Source: Micrococcaceae bacterium Sec5.1
GTDB lineage: Bacteria > Actinomycetota > Actinomycetes > Actinomycetales > Micrococcaceae
Assembly (NCBI GenBank): GCA_039636795.1
Contig: CP143430.1
Coordinates: forward strand, 2,666,001 to 2,730,000
Length of the DNA: 64,000 nucleotides
Direction: 5' to 3'
Part shown: positions 42,686-51,418 of the stretch, in pieces
How positions within the stretch are numbered: the stretch's first letter is position 1
Layout of the letters: every line of letters begins with the position of its first letter
The notes under the pieces: model-generated
The model's input: the letters and a program-made list of their open reading frames with translations, nothing else
Told to the model about the DNA's origin: nothing
Databases searched by the model: none
Translations under genes and position numbers: made by a program

Positions 42686-43369
42686 TCAGGCGAAGTCAGG
42701 GAGGTTCAACGTATGGGCAGTACGGTCGCGTTTGGCGGCAAGGTAGCGGTGGTTGGTAGAGGACAGGTGGACTCCCGTAGGCACCTGCTCCGTCACCTGG
42801 ATCCCGAGGGCTCCCAATTGAGCTGTCTTGTCAGGATTGTTGGTCAGCAGTCGGATGCTGTCGGCGCCAAGGGCGGTCAGCATCTGGGCCGCTGCTGTGT
42901 AGTCGCGCTCGTCTTCACCATGGCCAAGAGCCAGATTGGCTTCGTAGGTGTCCAGGCCGGCGTCTTGGAGGGCGTAGGCATCCAGCTTTGAGTACAGGCC
43001 TATTCCGCGGCCCTCCTGCCGAAGGTAAAGCAGGAATCCGCCTGCTGCGGCGATCTGTTCCACGCCTTCTCGCAGTTGGGGCCCGCAGTCACAGCGCTCA
43101 GATCCGAACACGTCTCCCGTCAGGCATTCGCTATGTAGCCGGACGAGTGGTGCCGGGTCCGTATGGCGCAGCAGTGCCTGCTCCCACTCGCCCAGGGCAA
43201 GCAGCAGATGCTCCTTCCCATCGGCCAGTCCGTTGAAGGTCAGCACTTCGGCTGTTGCTCTAAAGCCGTCGGGGAACTGCAGGGGCACAGTGACCTGGCT
43301 TCGGACCGCCGCTCGAGAAAGGGCGGCGGCCATTCCGTGCGCTTTGATGGTCGCGGATACAACAGTCAT
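42686..43369 (-). CDS. ribA: GTP cyclohydrolase II
   Basis: 227 aa, a stand-alone cyclohydrolase without the DHBP synthase half usual in actinobacterial RibAB. Zinc ligands are Cys82, Cys93 and Cys95 (SECLTGDVFGSERCDCG), and LRQEGRGIGLYSKL carries catalytic residues. It converts GTP to 2,5-diamino-6-ribosylamino-pyrimidinone phosphate, formate and pyrophosphate, the first committed step of riboflavin synthesis. There is an N-terminal extension of roughly 28 residues compared with E. coli RibA. No other rib gene is near, and a MarR regulator diverges from it with two matching operators, so it is likely a second, conditionally expressed copy. Confidence 0.93.
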   Translation of the reverse strand: MTVVSATIKAHGMAAALSRAAVRSQVTVPLQFPDGFRATAEVLTFNGLADGKEHLLLALGEWEQALLRHTDPAPLVRLHSECLTGDVFGSERCDCGPQLREGVEQIAAAGGFLLYLRQEGRGIGLYSKLDAYALQDAGLDTYEANLALGHGEDERDYTAAAQMLTALGADSIRLLTNNPDKTAQLGALGIQVTEQVPTGVHLSSTNHRYLAAKRDRTAHTLNLPDFA

Positions 43370-43411
43370 CTCAGATCCTCAGGCATTCAGTAGGCGGGCA
43401 TCAGATTTTTA

Positions 43412-43492
43412 CTTCACGTATGAAGCAAACGTTAGGGCTATTTAGTTCACAACGCAAGTGAATGACGTCAAAATAAAGTTCATGCGTGAAGT
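43412..43492. promoter_or_regulatory. Two matching MarR-type operators between ribA and marR
   Basis: Site 1 (43412-43425) is CTTCA-CGTA-TGAAG. Site 2 (43478-43492) contains TTCA-TGCG-TGAA. Read in opposite orientation, both match ACTTCACGYATGAA. They lie in the 133-bp divergent region, one near each gene, as expected for a MarR dimer controlling both. Confidence 0.75.
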
Positions 43493-43502
43493 TTTCTAGG
43501 CT

Positions 43503-44006
43503 ATGCTTGGGCTCATGGAAGATTCTTCGGGACCTCGGTGGCTAAATGACGAGGAGCGACAGGCCTGGCTCGCATTCGTTGGCGTGCTGATGCGGCTGCC
43601 CCCTGCCCTGGATGCTCAACTGCAGCGCGACGCAGGGCTCAGCCACTTTGAGTACACGGTTCTCGCTGGGCTCTCTGAGGCCCCTGACAGGACCCGTCGT
43701 ATGAGCGACTTGGCTGGCTTTGCGGAGGCTGGGCTCCCGCGCCTGTCCCAGGTGGTTGCCCGTCTTGAAAAGCGCGGTTGGGTGCTCCGCTCACCCGACC
43801 CCACCGACGGCCGCACTACTCTGGCAACCCTGACCGAAGAAGGGTGGGAAAAAATCGCCAGCTCAGCCCCCGGTCATGTAGAGGCTGTCCGAAGCCTCGT
43901 CTTCGATCCTCTCACTAAGACGCAGTCACGCCAGCTGAGCGAAATCTGCCAACGCATCATGCGCACCATCGACCCTGACGATCGATGCCTCCGTGACATC
44001 GACTGA
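43503..44006 (+). CDS. MarR-family transcriptional regulator
   Basis: 167 aa from the ATG at 43503 (163 aa if started at ATG 43515; neither has a clear ribosome site). The winged-helix core is SHFEYTVLAGLSEAPDRTRR, RMSDLAGFAEAGLPRLSQVV and ARLEKRGWVLRSPDPTDGRTT, the MarR wing motif DxRxT being recognisable. It diverges from ribA with two copies of a dyad between them, so it likely represses itself and the cyclohydrolase in response to a small ligand, perhaps an aromatic or oxidant as is common for MarR. The 236 bp after it contain no gene that I recognise. Confidence 0.92.
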   Translation: MLGLMEDSSGPRWLNDEERQAWLAFVGVLMRLPPALDAQLQRDAGLSHFEYTVLAGLSEAPDRTRRMSDLAGFAEAGLPRLSQVVARLEKRGWVLRSPDPTDGRTTLATLTEEGWEKIASSAPGHVEAVRSLVFDPLTKTQSRQLSEICQRIMRTIDPDDRCLRDID

Positions 44007-44242
44007 TTCGCGATCGTGTCCATGATCCTTAACCCTCATCCACTCAACGCGGCAACCGCCAACGCAGCCGGAGGATGATAGATAGGGCAACGTATCCGCC
44101 GTCGCGGAGGTTAGTCACGAGTCAACGCGTGCTCTGGCCTGAGAGGGAAAGCAGGCGTAGCGTCGGTCGAAGAATTGGCATTGACGGCAGCAACACGACC
44201 CGCTGGATCAGGGCGGGCGATTCAGATTTGTGAGGGCCTGAG

Positions 44243-46423
44243 ATGGCTGGCTGGAATGCGGACACGGCGGCGGGGCCTCTGGGAGCCGGGACGATTACCC
44301 TGCTCGAGGGGTCCTCGTTCTGCATCTCTTTGCAGAGCGGGGACATGCAGCCGGAACATCCACACGGTCTTTTTGTCAGGGACACACGCATTTTGTCCTG
44401 CTGGCAGCTCACGATTAACGGTTACCCCCTTGAGCCGTTGGCGGCGGAGATGAAGGAGCCGTACCGAGCGCTGTTTGCAACGCGGGTTCCCCGCTCTGAC
44501 GGGTATGCGGACAGCCCGCTGATTGTGGAGCGGCTGCGGGAAGTTGGAGTGGGCATACAAGAACATGTGCGCATCGGAAATTACTCACTGGACCGCGTCG
44601 ATTGTGTTGTCTCACTGAGAGTTGAGGCGGATTTCGCAGATCTGTTCGAGGTGAAGGAGGCGCGGATCCAGCGGCGCTGGGATCAGACCCGCCAATCTGA
44701 CGGGGACACACTAACCATCCAGGCTGTTTGGCAAGATGTCCGGAAGGGCGTTGTTGTCCAGGCTCCTGGAGCGGACATTGGTCAAGAGACGCTCACATAC
44801 CGGGTCTCGGTCCCGCCGCACGGCGAGTGGAGCACTACCTTGACAGTGACTCCGATGGCCGAGGGGACCAATCCTGAAGCTATGTTTGTCCATCCTGATG
44901 AGGACGGCCTATCCCCTCGTGACCTGCGTCGGCAGAAATGGGTGGCAAAGATTCCCGTAGTGCAGATGGGAAACCTCTCTATCGAGCGAATTGGCCGCCG
45001 GAGCTACGACGACTTGGGTTCCCTTCGCATAGAGGATCCGAACCATCCTGACCGTGTCGTGGTGGCCGCGGGCGCACCCTGGTTTATGACGCTGTTTGGC
45101 CGCGATTCACTGTGGGCATCCGAGATGTCGATGCCGGTGGATCCGTCGTTGGCATTGGGCACACTCCAAACGCTGGCAGAACGGCAAGGAACAGTGGTGG
45201 ATCCTTTGAGCGAGGAGGAGCCAGGCAAGATCCTCCACGAAGTCCGGCTTGACGTTTCCAGCGGTTTGTCCCTGGGTGGAAAATCCGTCTACTACGGGAG
45301 TGTCGACGCAACGCCCCTGTTTTTGGTGGTCTTGGGGTCCGTCGGTCGCTGGGGCTTCGCGAAAGAAACCATCGCCGATCTCCTTCCGCATGCAGATCGG
45401 GCGCTGGCTTGGATCAGGGATTACGGCGACAAGGACGGTGATGGATTCGTTGAGTACGAGCGACTCAATCCCAACGGGCTCGTCAACCAAGGCTGGAAGG
45501 ACTCTTGGGATGGCATCAATTTCGCTGACGGAGCCTTGGCCGTACCCCCTATCGCTCTCTGCGAGGTGCAGGCCTACGTCTACGTTGCGTATCTCTCGCG
45601 TGCATGGATGGCCTACCAAGCGGGAGACGGTCCCTTGGGAAACGAGTTGGCCATTCGTGCCAGCCAGTTGAAGGAACAGTTCAATGAGCAGTTCTGGATG
45701 CCGGATCGGGGCTACTATGCGGTGGCCTTGGACCGCGACAAGCGTCAAGTCGATGCCTGCGCTTCCAACATGGGCCACTGCCTTTGGGCCGGACTCGTGG
45801 ACGAGGACAAGGCCCCACTGGTTGCTGAAAGGCTGATGTCCCCGGAAATGTTCAGCGGCTGGGGAGTGCGGACTTTGGCTAGCGACATGTGCGCTTACAA
45901 CCCGGCAAGCTATCACAACGGTTCGGTGTGGCCGCATGACAATGCGATCATTGCCGCCGGCCTGCTGCGCTACGGATTCGTTGAGGAAGCGCAGCGTATC
46001 GCCACTGCCCTGCTCGAGGCGGCCGAGCTTTCCGATGGCCGATTGCCAGAGCTGTTCTGCGGCTTCAGCCGGGAACGCTACGCGCGGCCCGTGCCCTATC
46101 CCACGGCCTGTACCCCGCAGGCTTGGGCAGCGACCACACCCATCTTCCTGGTGACCAGCCTGCTGGGATTTGATGCCGATGCGTCCCAGGGCGGTTTCTG
46201 GATGGATCCTGTGCTCCCGAAGTCCTATGGTGACCTGCATGTCAGGAACGCACCCATGGCCGCTGGCCGGATCAGTCTCGACATCGAGGATTCAATACCC
46301 TCAGTCCACGAAATGCCTGAAGGTATGGTCTTCCACCGCGGCCGCAGGCCGTGGCTGGCAGAACTCGTCCGGCAAGCTGGCCGCGAGAAATGGCCTAACA
46401 CCCACAACGCTCCGCCGGAATAA
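44243..46423 (+). CDS. Glycogen debranching-like enzyme (amylo-alpha-1,6-glucosidase type)
   Basis: 726 aa. The N-terminal domain (SFCISLQSGDMQPEHPHGLF, FVRDTRILSCW) is the bis-glycogen-debranching N domain. The C-terminal (alpha/alpha)6 catalytic domain has APWFMTLFGRDSLWASEM, GWKDSWDGINFADG, the acidic WVWPHDN-like SVWPHDNAIIAAG, and CTPQAWA. It is expected to cleave alpha-1,6 branches or related alpha-glucosides in the cytoplasm. There is no signal peptide. It is preceded by a 236-bp gap with no clear promoter and followed by a TetR/efflux pair, so it stands alone. Homologues are common in Arthrobacter-like genomes and the true substrate is often unknown. Confidence 0.87.
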   Translation: MAGWNADTAAGPLGAGTITLLEGSSFCISLQSGDMQPEHPHGLFVRDTRILSCWQLTINGYPLEPLAAEMKEPYRALFATRVPRSDGYADSPLIVERLREVGVGIQEHVRIGNYSLDRVDCVVSLRVEADFADLFEVKEARIQRRWDQTRQSDGDTLTIQAVWQDVRKGVVVQAPGADIGQETLTYRVSVPPHGEWSTTLTVTPMAEGTNPEAMFVHPDEDGLSPRDLRRQKWVAKIPVVQMGNLSIERIGRRSYDDLGSLRIEDPNHPDRVVVAAGAPWFMTLFGRDSLWASEMSMPVDPSLALGTLQTLAERQGTVVDPLSEEEPGKILHEVRLDVSSGLSLGGKSVYYGSVDATPLFLVVLGSVGRWGFAKETIADLLPHADRALAWIRDYGDKDGDGFVEYERLNPNGLVNQGWKDSWDGINFADGALAVPPIALCEVQAYVYVAYLSRAWMAYQAGDGPLGNELAIRASQLKEQFNEQFWMPDRGYYAVALDRDKRQVDACASNMGHCLWAGLVDEDKAPLVAERLMSPEMFSGWGVRTLASDMCAYNPASYHNGSVWPHDNAIIAAGLLRYGFVEEAQRIATALLEAAELSDGRLPELFCGFSRERYARPVPYPTACTPQAWAATTPIFLVTSLLGFDADASQGGFWMDPVLPKSYGDLHVRNAPMAAGRISLDIEDSIPSVHEMPEGMVFHRGRRPWLAELVRQAGREKWPNTHNAPPE

Positions 46424-46539
46424 GCCGCTGATCGGCAATCACGTCCCCCTGGCCCGTCAGGCGAAGGCTCAGCGGGTACTTCGAACAGCGCAAACGCGAC
46501 CTTCATGACAGCTCGTCAGAGTGCTGCCGGACTATCGTG

Positions 46540-46552
46540 AACGTTTCGTATT
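46540..46552. promoter_or_regulatory. Candidate TetR operator half upstream of tetR
   Basis: The reverse complement of this segment, AATACGAAACGTT, shares ATACGAA-N-CGT with the dyad in the promoter of the DHA2 transporter (47332-47344). It lies 28 bp before the TetR start, suggesting autoregulation. Confidence 0.4.
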
Positions 46553-46579
46553 GGATGGATCACGTATTAGAGTCATCGT

Positions 46580-47155
46580 ATGGCGATTAGAAGCGAGCAG
46601 AGTCAAAGAGCGATCCTCGACGCCACCATGGCGTTGCTTGATGACAGAAAACCTGGTGCCTTGACCGTCCAAAAGCTATCGATTGAGCGTGTCGCCCGGG
46701 AGGCGGGCGTAAGCAAGACAACGATTTACAGGTGGTGGCCCAGCAAGGCTGCGGTCGTGATTGACACCTTCCTCGACAACCACATCGCGCGTACTCCCAT
46801 ACTGGAGGATGTTCCGGCGATCGAGGCACTCAAAGAGCATCTTGGCTCACTGGCTGAGGTTTATGGCGGCCGGGAGGGCCACCTCGTCGCCCAGCTGATC
46901 GCGGAGTGCCAGTACGATCCGGCTGCCATGGCCGAGTTCAAGGACCGATTCTGGAATCACCGTTTGGAAGCCGCGCTTGCCCTCATTGAGCGGGCGGTCC
47001 AGGAGGGGTCGATCAGGAGTGACATACCTGCCATGGTTGTGACTGAACTTCTCTACTCGCCAATCTATTTTCGGTTGTTGCTTCACACTGGACCACTAGA
47101 CCGAAAGATGACGGACCAGACGCTAAGGGCAGTGCTGGAAGGCGTCCGCGCATAG
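46580..47155 (+). CDS. TetR/AcrR-family transcriptional regulator
   Basis: 191 aa. The HTH spans about residues 10-60 with LSIERVAREAGVSKTTIYRWWPSKAAVV, the TetR type whose recognition helix reads KTTIYRWW. A TetR C-terminal ligand domain follows. A strong terminator closes the gene, and the next gene on the same strand is a DHA2 drug:H+ antiporter with a dyad in its promoter, the typical repressor-efflux pair. Confidence 0.92.
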   Translation: MAIRSEQSQRAILDATMALLDDRKPGALTVQKLSIERVAREAGVSKTTIYRWWPSKAAVVIDTFLDNHIARTPILEDVPAIEALKEHLGSLAEVYGGREGHLVAQLIAECQYDPAAMAEFKDRFWNHRLEAALALIERAVQEGSIRSDIPAMVVTELLYSPIYFRLLLHTGPLDRKMTDQTLRAVLEGVRA

Positions 47156-47174
47156 CTGGATAAGGAACAAACAC

Positions 47175-47214
47175 AGGAAGGGATTGGCGCTGACAGCGTC
47201 AATCCCTTCCTCTT
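47175..47214 (+). terminator. Rho-independent terminator after tetR
   Basis: AGGAAGGGATTG (47175-47186) pairs perfectly with CAATCCCTTCCT (47200-47211). The stem continues inward through GCGCT/AGCGT to a 3-nt loop, and a short T-containing tail follows. It is 20 bp past the TetR stop. Confidence 0.88.
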
Positions 47215-47320
47215 TGCCTGCCCGGGAGCCCGCGCCCGAAGGCGTAAATCACGCCAGCCCTCGCCAGCTGCATCTGGGATAGCCCGGCCGGGTTTGGCAG
47301 ACAGGCCCGCCCTTGAGGCA

Positions 47321-47349
47321 TTGTCAATACGATACGAACCGTATATATT
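47321..47349 (+). promoter_or_regulatory. Promoter with TetR-type operator in the spacer
   Basis: TTGTCA (47321-47326) and TATATT (47344-47349) are 17 bp apart and lead to the transporter start at 47423. The dyad ATACG-AAC-CGTAT (47332-47344) fills the spacer, so a bound repressor would block RNA polymerase. Confidence 0.75.
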
Positions 47350-47422
47350 CGGGCTGGGGCGTCGCGCTGCATCGGCCCGGCGGGTTTTACGTCACCCATT
47401 TCCGTGAACAAAGGAGTTCCAC

Positions 47423-49039
47423 GTGACTTATCCGAATCAACTTGGCAAACCATCGAATCAAGGTCCTGAGCCGAACCCGCCCGGCATCCAGGTTCGTGTG
47501 GGCGCGACCCTTACCGCAGCCTTTGCCGCACCGTTCGTCTCCTCGATTGCGAACGTCATACCCGGATCACTGAACGGTGTTCTGCAGCAGCACTTTCACG
47601 CCCACGCTTCGCAGCTCACGTGGATCACCGCAGCATTCCTGATTCCGGTTGTCGTCTTCGAGCTAACCTTCGGAGCCATCGGTGACATCTTTGGGCGAAA
47701 GAGGCTCATGTATCTGGGGTCGCTGCTCCTTCTGGCTGGAAGCGTAGCCTCGGTGTTGGCTCCGACGGTTGAAGTGATGTGGCTTGGCGCTGCACTGAAC
47801 GGCCTGGGTGCGGGCGCGTTGTATCCGACGTCGTTGGCGATGGTGGCCGCCGTCGTGCACACACCAGTCCAGCGGACCCGAGCCATCGCGGCCTGGGCAG
47901 GATTTCTCTCCCTTGGCGGTGCCATCTGTCCCATCATTGCCGGGGCGTTCGCAAACGCGGGCTGGTGGCAGGGCGGCTATGTGCTGATCGCGGTCGGCGC
48001 AGTGATTACGCTTGCTTTGGTTATCCGGGCAACGGATTCGTCGGCGCCTATGGGCCGAAAGCTGGATCTTCCCGGACAGGTGACGTTTGCTGTGGGCCTG
48101 ACCGTGGCCCTTTGGGCGACAGTGCAGGGATCCGAGGTCGGCTGGAGCCAACCGGAGATCATCATCGGCTACCTCGTCGCGGCTGTCCTGCTGGCCTCAT
48201 TCATCATCATCGAATTGCGAACACCTTCGCCGCTGCTGCACCTGGGCATGTTCAGGATTCGTTCATTCTCGATTGTTGGCATGGTGACTGTGATCGGTAC
48301 CTTTGGATTTCTCGTTTATTGTTTCTCCACCAGCGTTTGGCTTGGCGTGCTGCAGCACCAGAATGCGGTCTACATCGGGGTCATTTGGCTCGTGATGCAG
48401 GGCCCGTCCTTCGTCTTCGCCCCGGTCGTTGGCAGGCTCCTGCACTCCGTCAGTCCACGGTGGCTTCTCAGTCTCGGGTTCGCGTTGATCGCCGTTGGTG
48501 CCTTTATCGCGGGCGGATTTGACCCGCACGACTTTGACTGGACGAAGTTCTTCCTTCCAGGGGCGTTCATCGGTATTGGCTGGGCCCTGACCATCGCGTC
48601 GATTTCGGAGGTATCTGTGAACACCGTGCCGAAGTCCCTTGCCGGGATGGGCAGCGCTACGACGAACCTTGTTCGCGATCTCGGTTTCGCGCTCGGCCCC
48701 GTCATTGGCAGTGCGATCGCTTTCGGGACGGCCAACAGCCAGCTGATTCCTGCCTTGGGCGCGCTAAACCTCCCGGCGGAGCAGGCAGGCCCGGTTCTGG
48801 GTATCGCCCAGGCCGGTGGAGCAATTGCCGTCAATAGTGTTCCCACCCTCCCAGCTGGTGCGCACGAGGTTGCCCTGACAGTATTGGGCAGTGGATTCCA
48901 ATTGGCCTTCCTGATCGGTGCGATCGCTGCCGCTGTTGCAGCGGTCGTCACACTCGTCGGCCTCGCTGGCATGGACAACCAACCGGCGGTCGAAGAGGTT
49001 ACAGCCCAGGACCTGGAGCCTCTGGCCGATCCCGTCTGA
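47423..49039 (+). CDS. DHA2-family drug:H+ antiporter (EmrB/QacA-like MFS)
   Basis: 538 aa from a GTG with AAGGAG 6 nt upstream. It has about 14 hydrophobic segments, as in DHA2 exporters. The N-terminal helix carries SSIANVIPGSLNGVLQQHF, then WITAAFLIPVVVFELTFGAIGDIFGRKRLMYLG. Motif C-like GLGAGALYPTSLAMV lies near residue 130. It exports drugs, aromatic acids or other toxic compounds using the proton gradient. The upstream TetR gene and the promoter-embedded operator indicate substrate-induced expression. About 200 bp downstream lies an intergenic hairpin repeat. Confidence 0.9.
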   Translation: MTYPNQLGKPSNQGPEPNPPGIQVRVGATLTAAFAAPFVSSIANVIPGSLNGVLQQHFHAHASQLTWITAAFLIPVVVFELTFGAIGDIFGRKRLMYLGSLLLLAGSVASVLAPTVEVMWLGAALNGLGAGALYPTSLAMVAAVVHTPVQRTRAIAAWAGFLSLGGAICPIIAGAFANAGWWQGGYVLIAVGAVITLALVIRATDSSAPMGRKLDLPGQVTFAVGLTVALWATVQGSEVGWSQPEIIIGYLVAAVLLASFIIIELRTPSPLLHLGMFRIRSFSIVGMVTVIGTFGFLVYCFSTSVWLGVLQHQNAVYIGVIWLVMQGPSFVFAPVVGRLLHSVSPRWLLSLGFALIAVGAFIAGGFDPHDFDWTKFFLPGAFIGIGWALTIASISEVSVNTVPKSLAGMGSATTNLVRDLGFALGPVIGSAIAFGTANSQLIPALGALNLPAEQAGPVLGIAQAGGAIAVNSVPTLPAGAHEVALTVLGSGFQLAFLIGAIAAAVAAVVTLVGLAGMDNQPAVEEVTAQDLEPLADPV

Positions 49040-49240
49040 CCTTACTTCCCAAGGCGTCTCGTCGGTCGCCCACGGCGGGTTTGCGTTTACCGTCGCTGCC
49101 ACCGCGAGCACGTACCCGGATGAGGCAGGTGTTGAATCTGACTGTCATAAAGGGTGCGGGAAGCCTGAAGCCAGGATGCTGTTTGGCTCGAGATTTGCCC
49201 GGGATATCGACTTCCCCGATGATGACGACCGCGACGACCA

Positions 49241-49326
49241 GCCGACGACGGCGGCGAACTCCCGCCGTCGTCGGCTGCAAGGTCCTCTGGAACCTTCTTG
49301 AGATGTGGACGGAAAGGGGGCTACCT
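49241..49326. repeat. Intergenic hairpin repeat, copy 1
   Basis: Within the 342-bp gene-free stretch 49040-49381, a 16-bp perfect stem (49239-49254 with 49262-49277, 7-nt loop) is followed by about 50 bp that match a second copy at 60413-60496. The hairpin halves differ at only three positions, and the tails share TTCT-GAG-TG-GG and GGCTACCT blocks. It can terminate both the DHA2 transporter and the convergent NylB-like operon. The rest of 49040-49381 shows nothing I can identify. Confidence 0.8.
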
Positions 49327-49381
49327 TGCGGGAAAGACTGTTCGTGAACCAGAGACTGAACTCCGCTACGCCGAATGCAAG

Positions 49382-50599
49382 TCAGCTAGCGCTCTTGCGT
49401 TCCAGGATGTTGACCATTTGCCTGAAACCTTCAGCATGCGTCTGGCTGAGTTCGAGCGCGACCGGCTGTGGGCAGGAGGAGAACTTCGCAATAACAGTGT
49501 CGCTGACAGGGTCAATCCAGATGAATTGGCCGTGGATCCCGGCAGCGTAGACCGTGCCTCGCGGATCTCCGGGGACCCACCATTGGTTTCGGTATGAGCC
49601 GTTGGGGTGGACTTGCTGGTAGGCCGTTCCCCGGGCCAGTTGCGGGTCTCCGCCACGCATCGTGTCCTTGATCCACCATGATGGGACGATTGTTTGCCCG
49701 TTGGCTTTTCCCTCGTCAAGCATTAGCTGTCCGATTTTTGCCATGTCCCGTGCGGTGCAGGCGATTCCTCCGTTCGCAAAGGCGAACCCCCCGGAATCGG
49801 TGGTAATGAGTGCATCATCGCTGGTCCCAAGCCGGGACCATAGTTCGTCCGAGAGGACTTCGGCGTATCGCTTTCCGGTGACGTTCTCAATGACCCATGC
49901 GAGCACGTCTGTACTGGCCGAGCAGTACTGGAATGATCTGCCGTGGTCGCCGGCAGGTTGGAGCCGCGTGAGGAATTCGTAGGTGTCCCTTGAATCTGTC
50001 TCGAGCTTTGGACGCCAGCCGGCGACCCTGTCCTGCTGCTGGACTTCAGCGTCCGCATCCAGGTAATCCTCGCTGTAGCGAACTGCCGCGGTCATATCGA
50101 GCACTTGGCGGACAGTCGCGTTTCCGTAGGCGCTTTCCTTCAGCGCCGGCACGTAGTGGCGGACACTCTGTTGGGTATCTATGAGTTCCTGGCCTACCAG
50201 GATGCCCATGGTGAGCGCGCAGATGGATTTGGAAACAGACATCAGGACGTGCCGGTCGTGCGACTGGAAAGCGCCAAAGTAGCGTTCCATGACCACGTTC
50301 CCGTGCTGGAGGACCACGATGGCATCTGTGTGCGTGGATTCCAGGAACTGGTCAACACTGCGCCACTTCTCTGCGTGTTCCGTGGTGACTGGAGCGATTC
50401 CAGTAGGCGGCTGGGATGAGCTGTCCCGACGGATCGTTGCGGTGGTGATGAGTTCATTAATGTGAGCGAAGCCCCAGCGGTTGAATGGACTTTCCTGCCA
50501 GTTGTCCAGGGTGACGTTCCCGTTGAAGTCCTGGCCTGTGTAGCGGTCGATCTTACCGGGATTCGTAAGGAGGAAACCACTTGCTGTTGTCTCTGGCAT
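49382..50599 (-). CDS. NylB-like serine hydrolase (class C beta-lactamase fold)
   Basis: 405 aa with no signal peptide. The catalytic serine and lysine are Ser121 and Lys124 (LMSVSKSIC), and the tyrosine is Tyr225 (FQYCSAS). The sequence tracks 6-aminohexanoate-dimer hydrolase NylB of Arthrobacter KI72 closely (recalled from memory): LDNWQESPFNRWGFAH, EVQQQDRVAGWR, TYEFLTRL, GFAFANGG and GIHGQ all align. Residues matching NylB Tyr170, Asp181 and Asn266, which support nylon-dimer hydrolysis, are Tyr179, Asp190 and Asn276. It is the last gene of an Opp/Dpp ABC importer operon, 3 bp after the ATPase stop. A cytoplasmic amide hydrolase acting on imported oligoamides or short peptides is likely. 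An esterase role remains possible. Confidence 0.9.
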   Translation of the reverse strand: MPETTASGFLLTNPGKIDRYTGQDFNGNVTLDNWQESPFNRWGFAHINELITTATIRRDSSSQPPTGIAPVTTEHAEKWRSVDQFLESTHTDAIVVLQHGNVVMERYFGAFQSHDRHVLMSVSKSICALTMGILVGQELIDTQQSVRHYVPALKESAYGNATVRQVLDMTAAVRYSEDYLDADAEVQQQDRVAGWRPKLETDSRDTYEFLTRLQPAGDHGRSFQYCSASTDVLAWVIENVTGKRYAEVLSDELWSRLGTSDDALITTDSGGFAFANGGIACTARDMAKIGQLMLDEGKANGQTIVPSWWIKDTMRGGDPQLARGTAYQQVHPNGSYRNQWWVPGDPRGTVYAAGIHGQFIWIDPVSDTVIAKFSSCPQPVALELSQTHAEGFRQMVNILERKSAS

Positions 50600-50602
50600 G
50601 TT

Positions 50603-51418
50603 CTAGTCGCTGCCTTGCGTGTTAAGGGTGTGGGCGTTTGCAATCTCTGGTTGGCCATGCCCTGGGGCTGCCTCGAGGAGTTTGCGGGTGTAGTCGTGCT
50701 GTGGGTTGGTGAAGATCCGCTCGGCTGGTCCGCTTTCTACGATCTTTCCGGTCTTCATGACCGCAACGTCATCGCTAAGGTAGCGGACGACGTCGAGATC
50801 ATGAGAGATCAGCAGATACGTCAGCCCTTTTTGTTGCTGCAAGTCCCGGAGCAGGTTCAAAATCTGGGCCTGGACGGAAACATCAAGAGCGCTGGTGGGT
50901 TCATCCAGGATCAGGAGACGGGGCGAGGTGGCCAGAGCGCGTGCTATGCCGACGCGTTGGCATTGTCCTCCGGAGAGTTGGTGTGGGAGCCTATGTGCGT
51001 GTTCGGCTCCCAGCCCGACCTCGTCAAGCAGATTGTTTACTCTTGCTTGGAGGGTCTGCCCCTTCAGGGAAGTGTGGGTCCGTAGTGGCTCTGCCACTGA
51101 AGCCCCGATGGTCATGCGTGGGTTCAAGGCCGCCACGGGATTCTGCAGTACTATCCCCATTCGCGAACGGACAGCGCGCAGTGCCTTGGGTGCGAGCATG
51201 CCGAGGTCTTGTCCTTCAAAGATGGCCCGCCCGGATGTTGTCCGCATTAGCTGCATGGCGCAGCGGGCCAGGGTACTTTTGCCAGAGCCGGATTCTCCGA
51301 CCAGGCCGTAGACGGTACCTTCCTGGATGTTGAGGGAGACGTCGTCGACTGCGGTGAAGACTCTTCTATGGTGCGGGAACGTTTTGACGATGTTTTCGAG
51401 GGTGAGAACGTTGGTCAT
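50603..51418 (-). CDS. Oligopeptide-type ABC transporter ATPase (DppF/OppF-like)
   Basis: 271 aa from the ATG at 51418, overlapping the DppD-like stop (ATGA). A longer in-frame start lies inside that gene. Walker A GLVGESGSGKST, Q-loop IVLQNPVAALNP, signature LSGGQCQRVGIARAL, Walker B LLILDEPTSALDVS and the switch His (LISHDLDVVRYL) are all present. The C-terminal oligopeptide domain is short. With the DppD-like partner it powers import through the two permeases at 52362 and 53273. The NylB-like hydrolase follows after 3 bp. Confidence 0.95.
   Translation of the reverse strand: MTNVLTLENIVKTFPHHRRVFTAVDDVSLNIQEGTVYGLVGESGSGKSTLARCAMQLMRTTSGRAIFEGQDLGMLAPKALRAVRSRMGIVLQNPVAALNPRMTIGASVAEPLRTHTSLKGQTLQARVNNLLDEVGLGAEHAHRLPHQLSGGQCQRVGIARALATSPRLLILDEPTSALDVSVQAQILNLLRDLQQQKGLTYLLISHDLDVVRYLSDDVAVMKTGKIVESGPAERIFTNPQHDYTRKLLEAAPGHGQPEIANAHTLNTQGSD

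Noticed and set aside
43370..43502. FMN riboswitch upstream of ribA
   Set aside because: The region is only 133 bp, shows none of the conserved FMN-element blocks I would expect, and is better explained by two MarR-type dyads.
44007..44242. Possible small gene or RNA between marR and the debranching-like gene
   Set aside because: No reading frame with a ribosome site and no convincing stem-loop or promoter was found.
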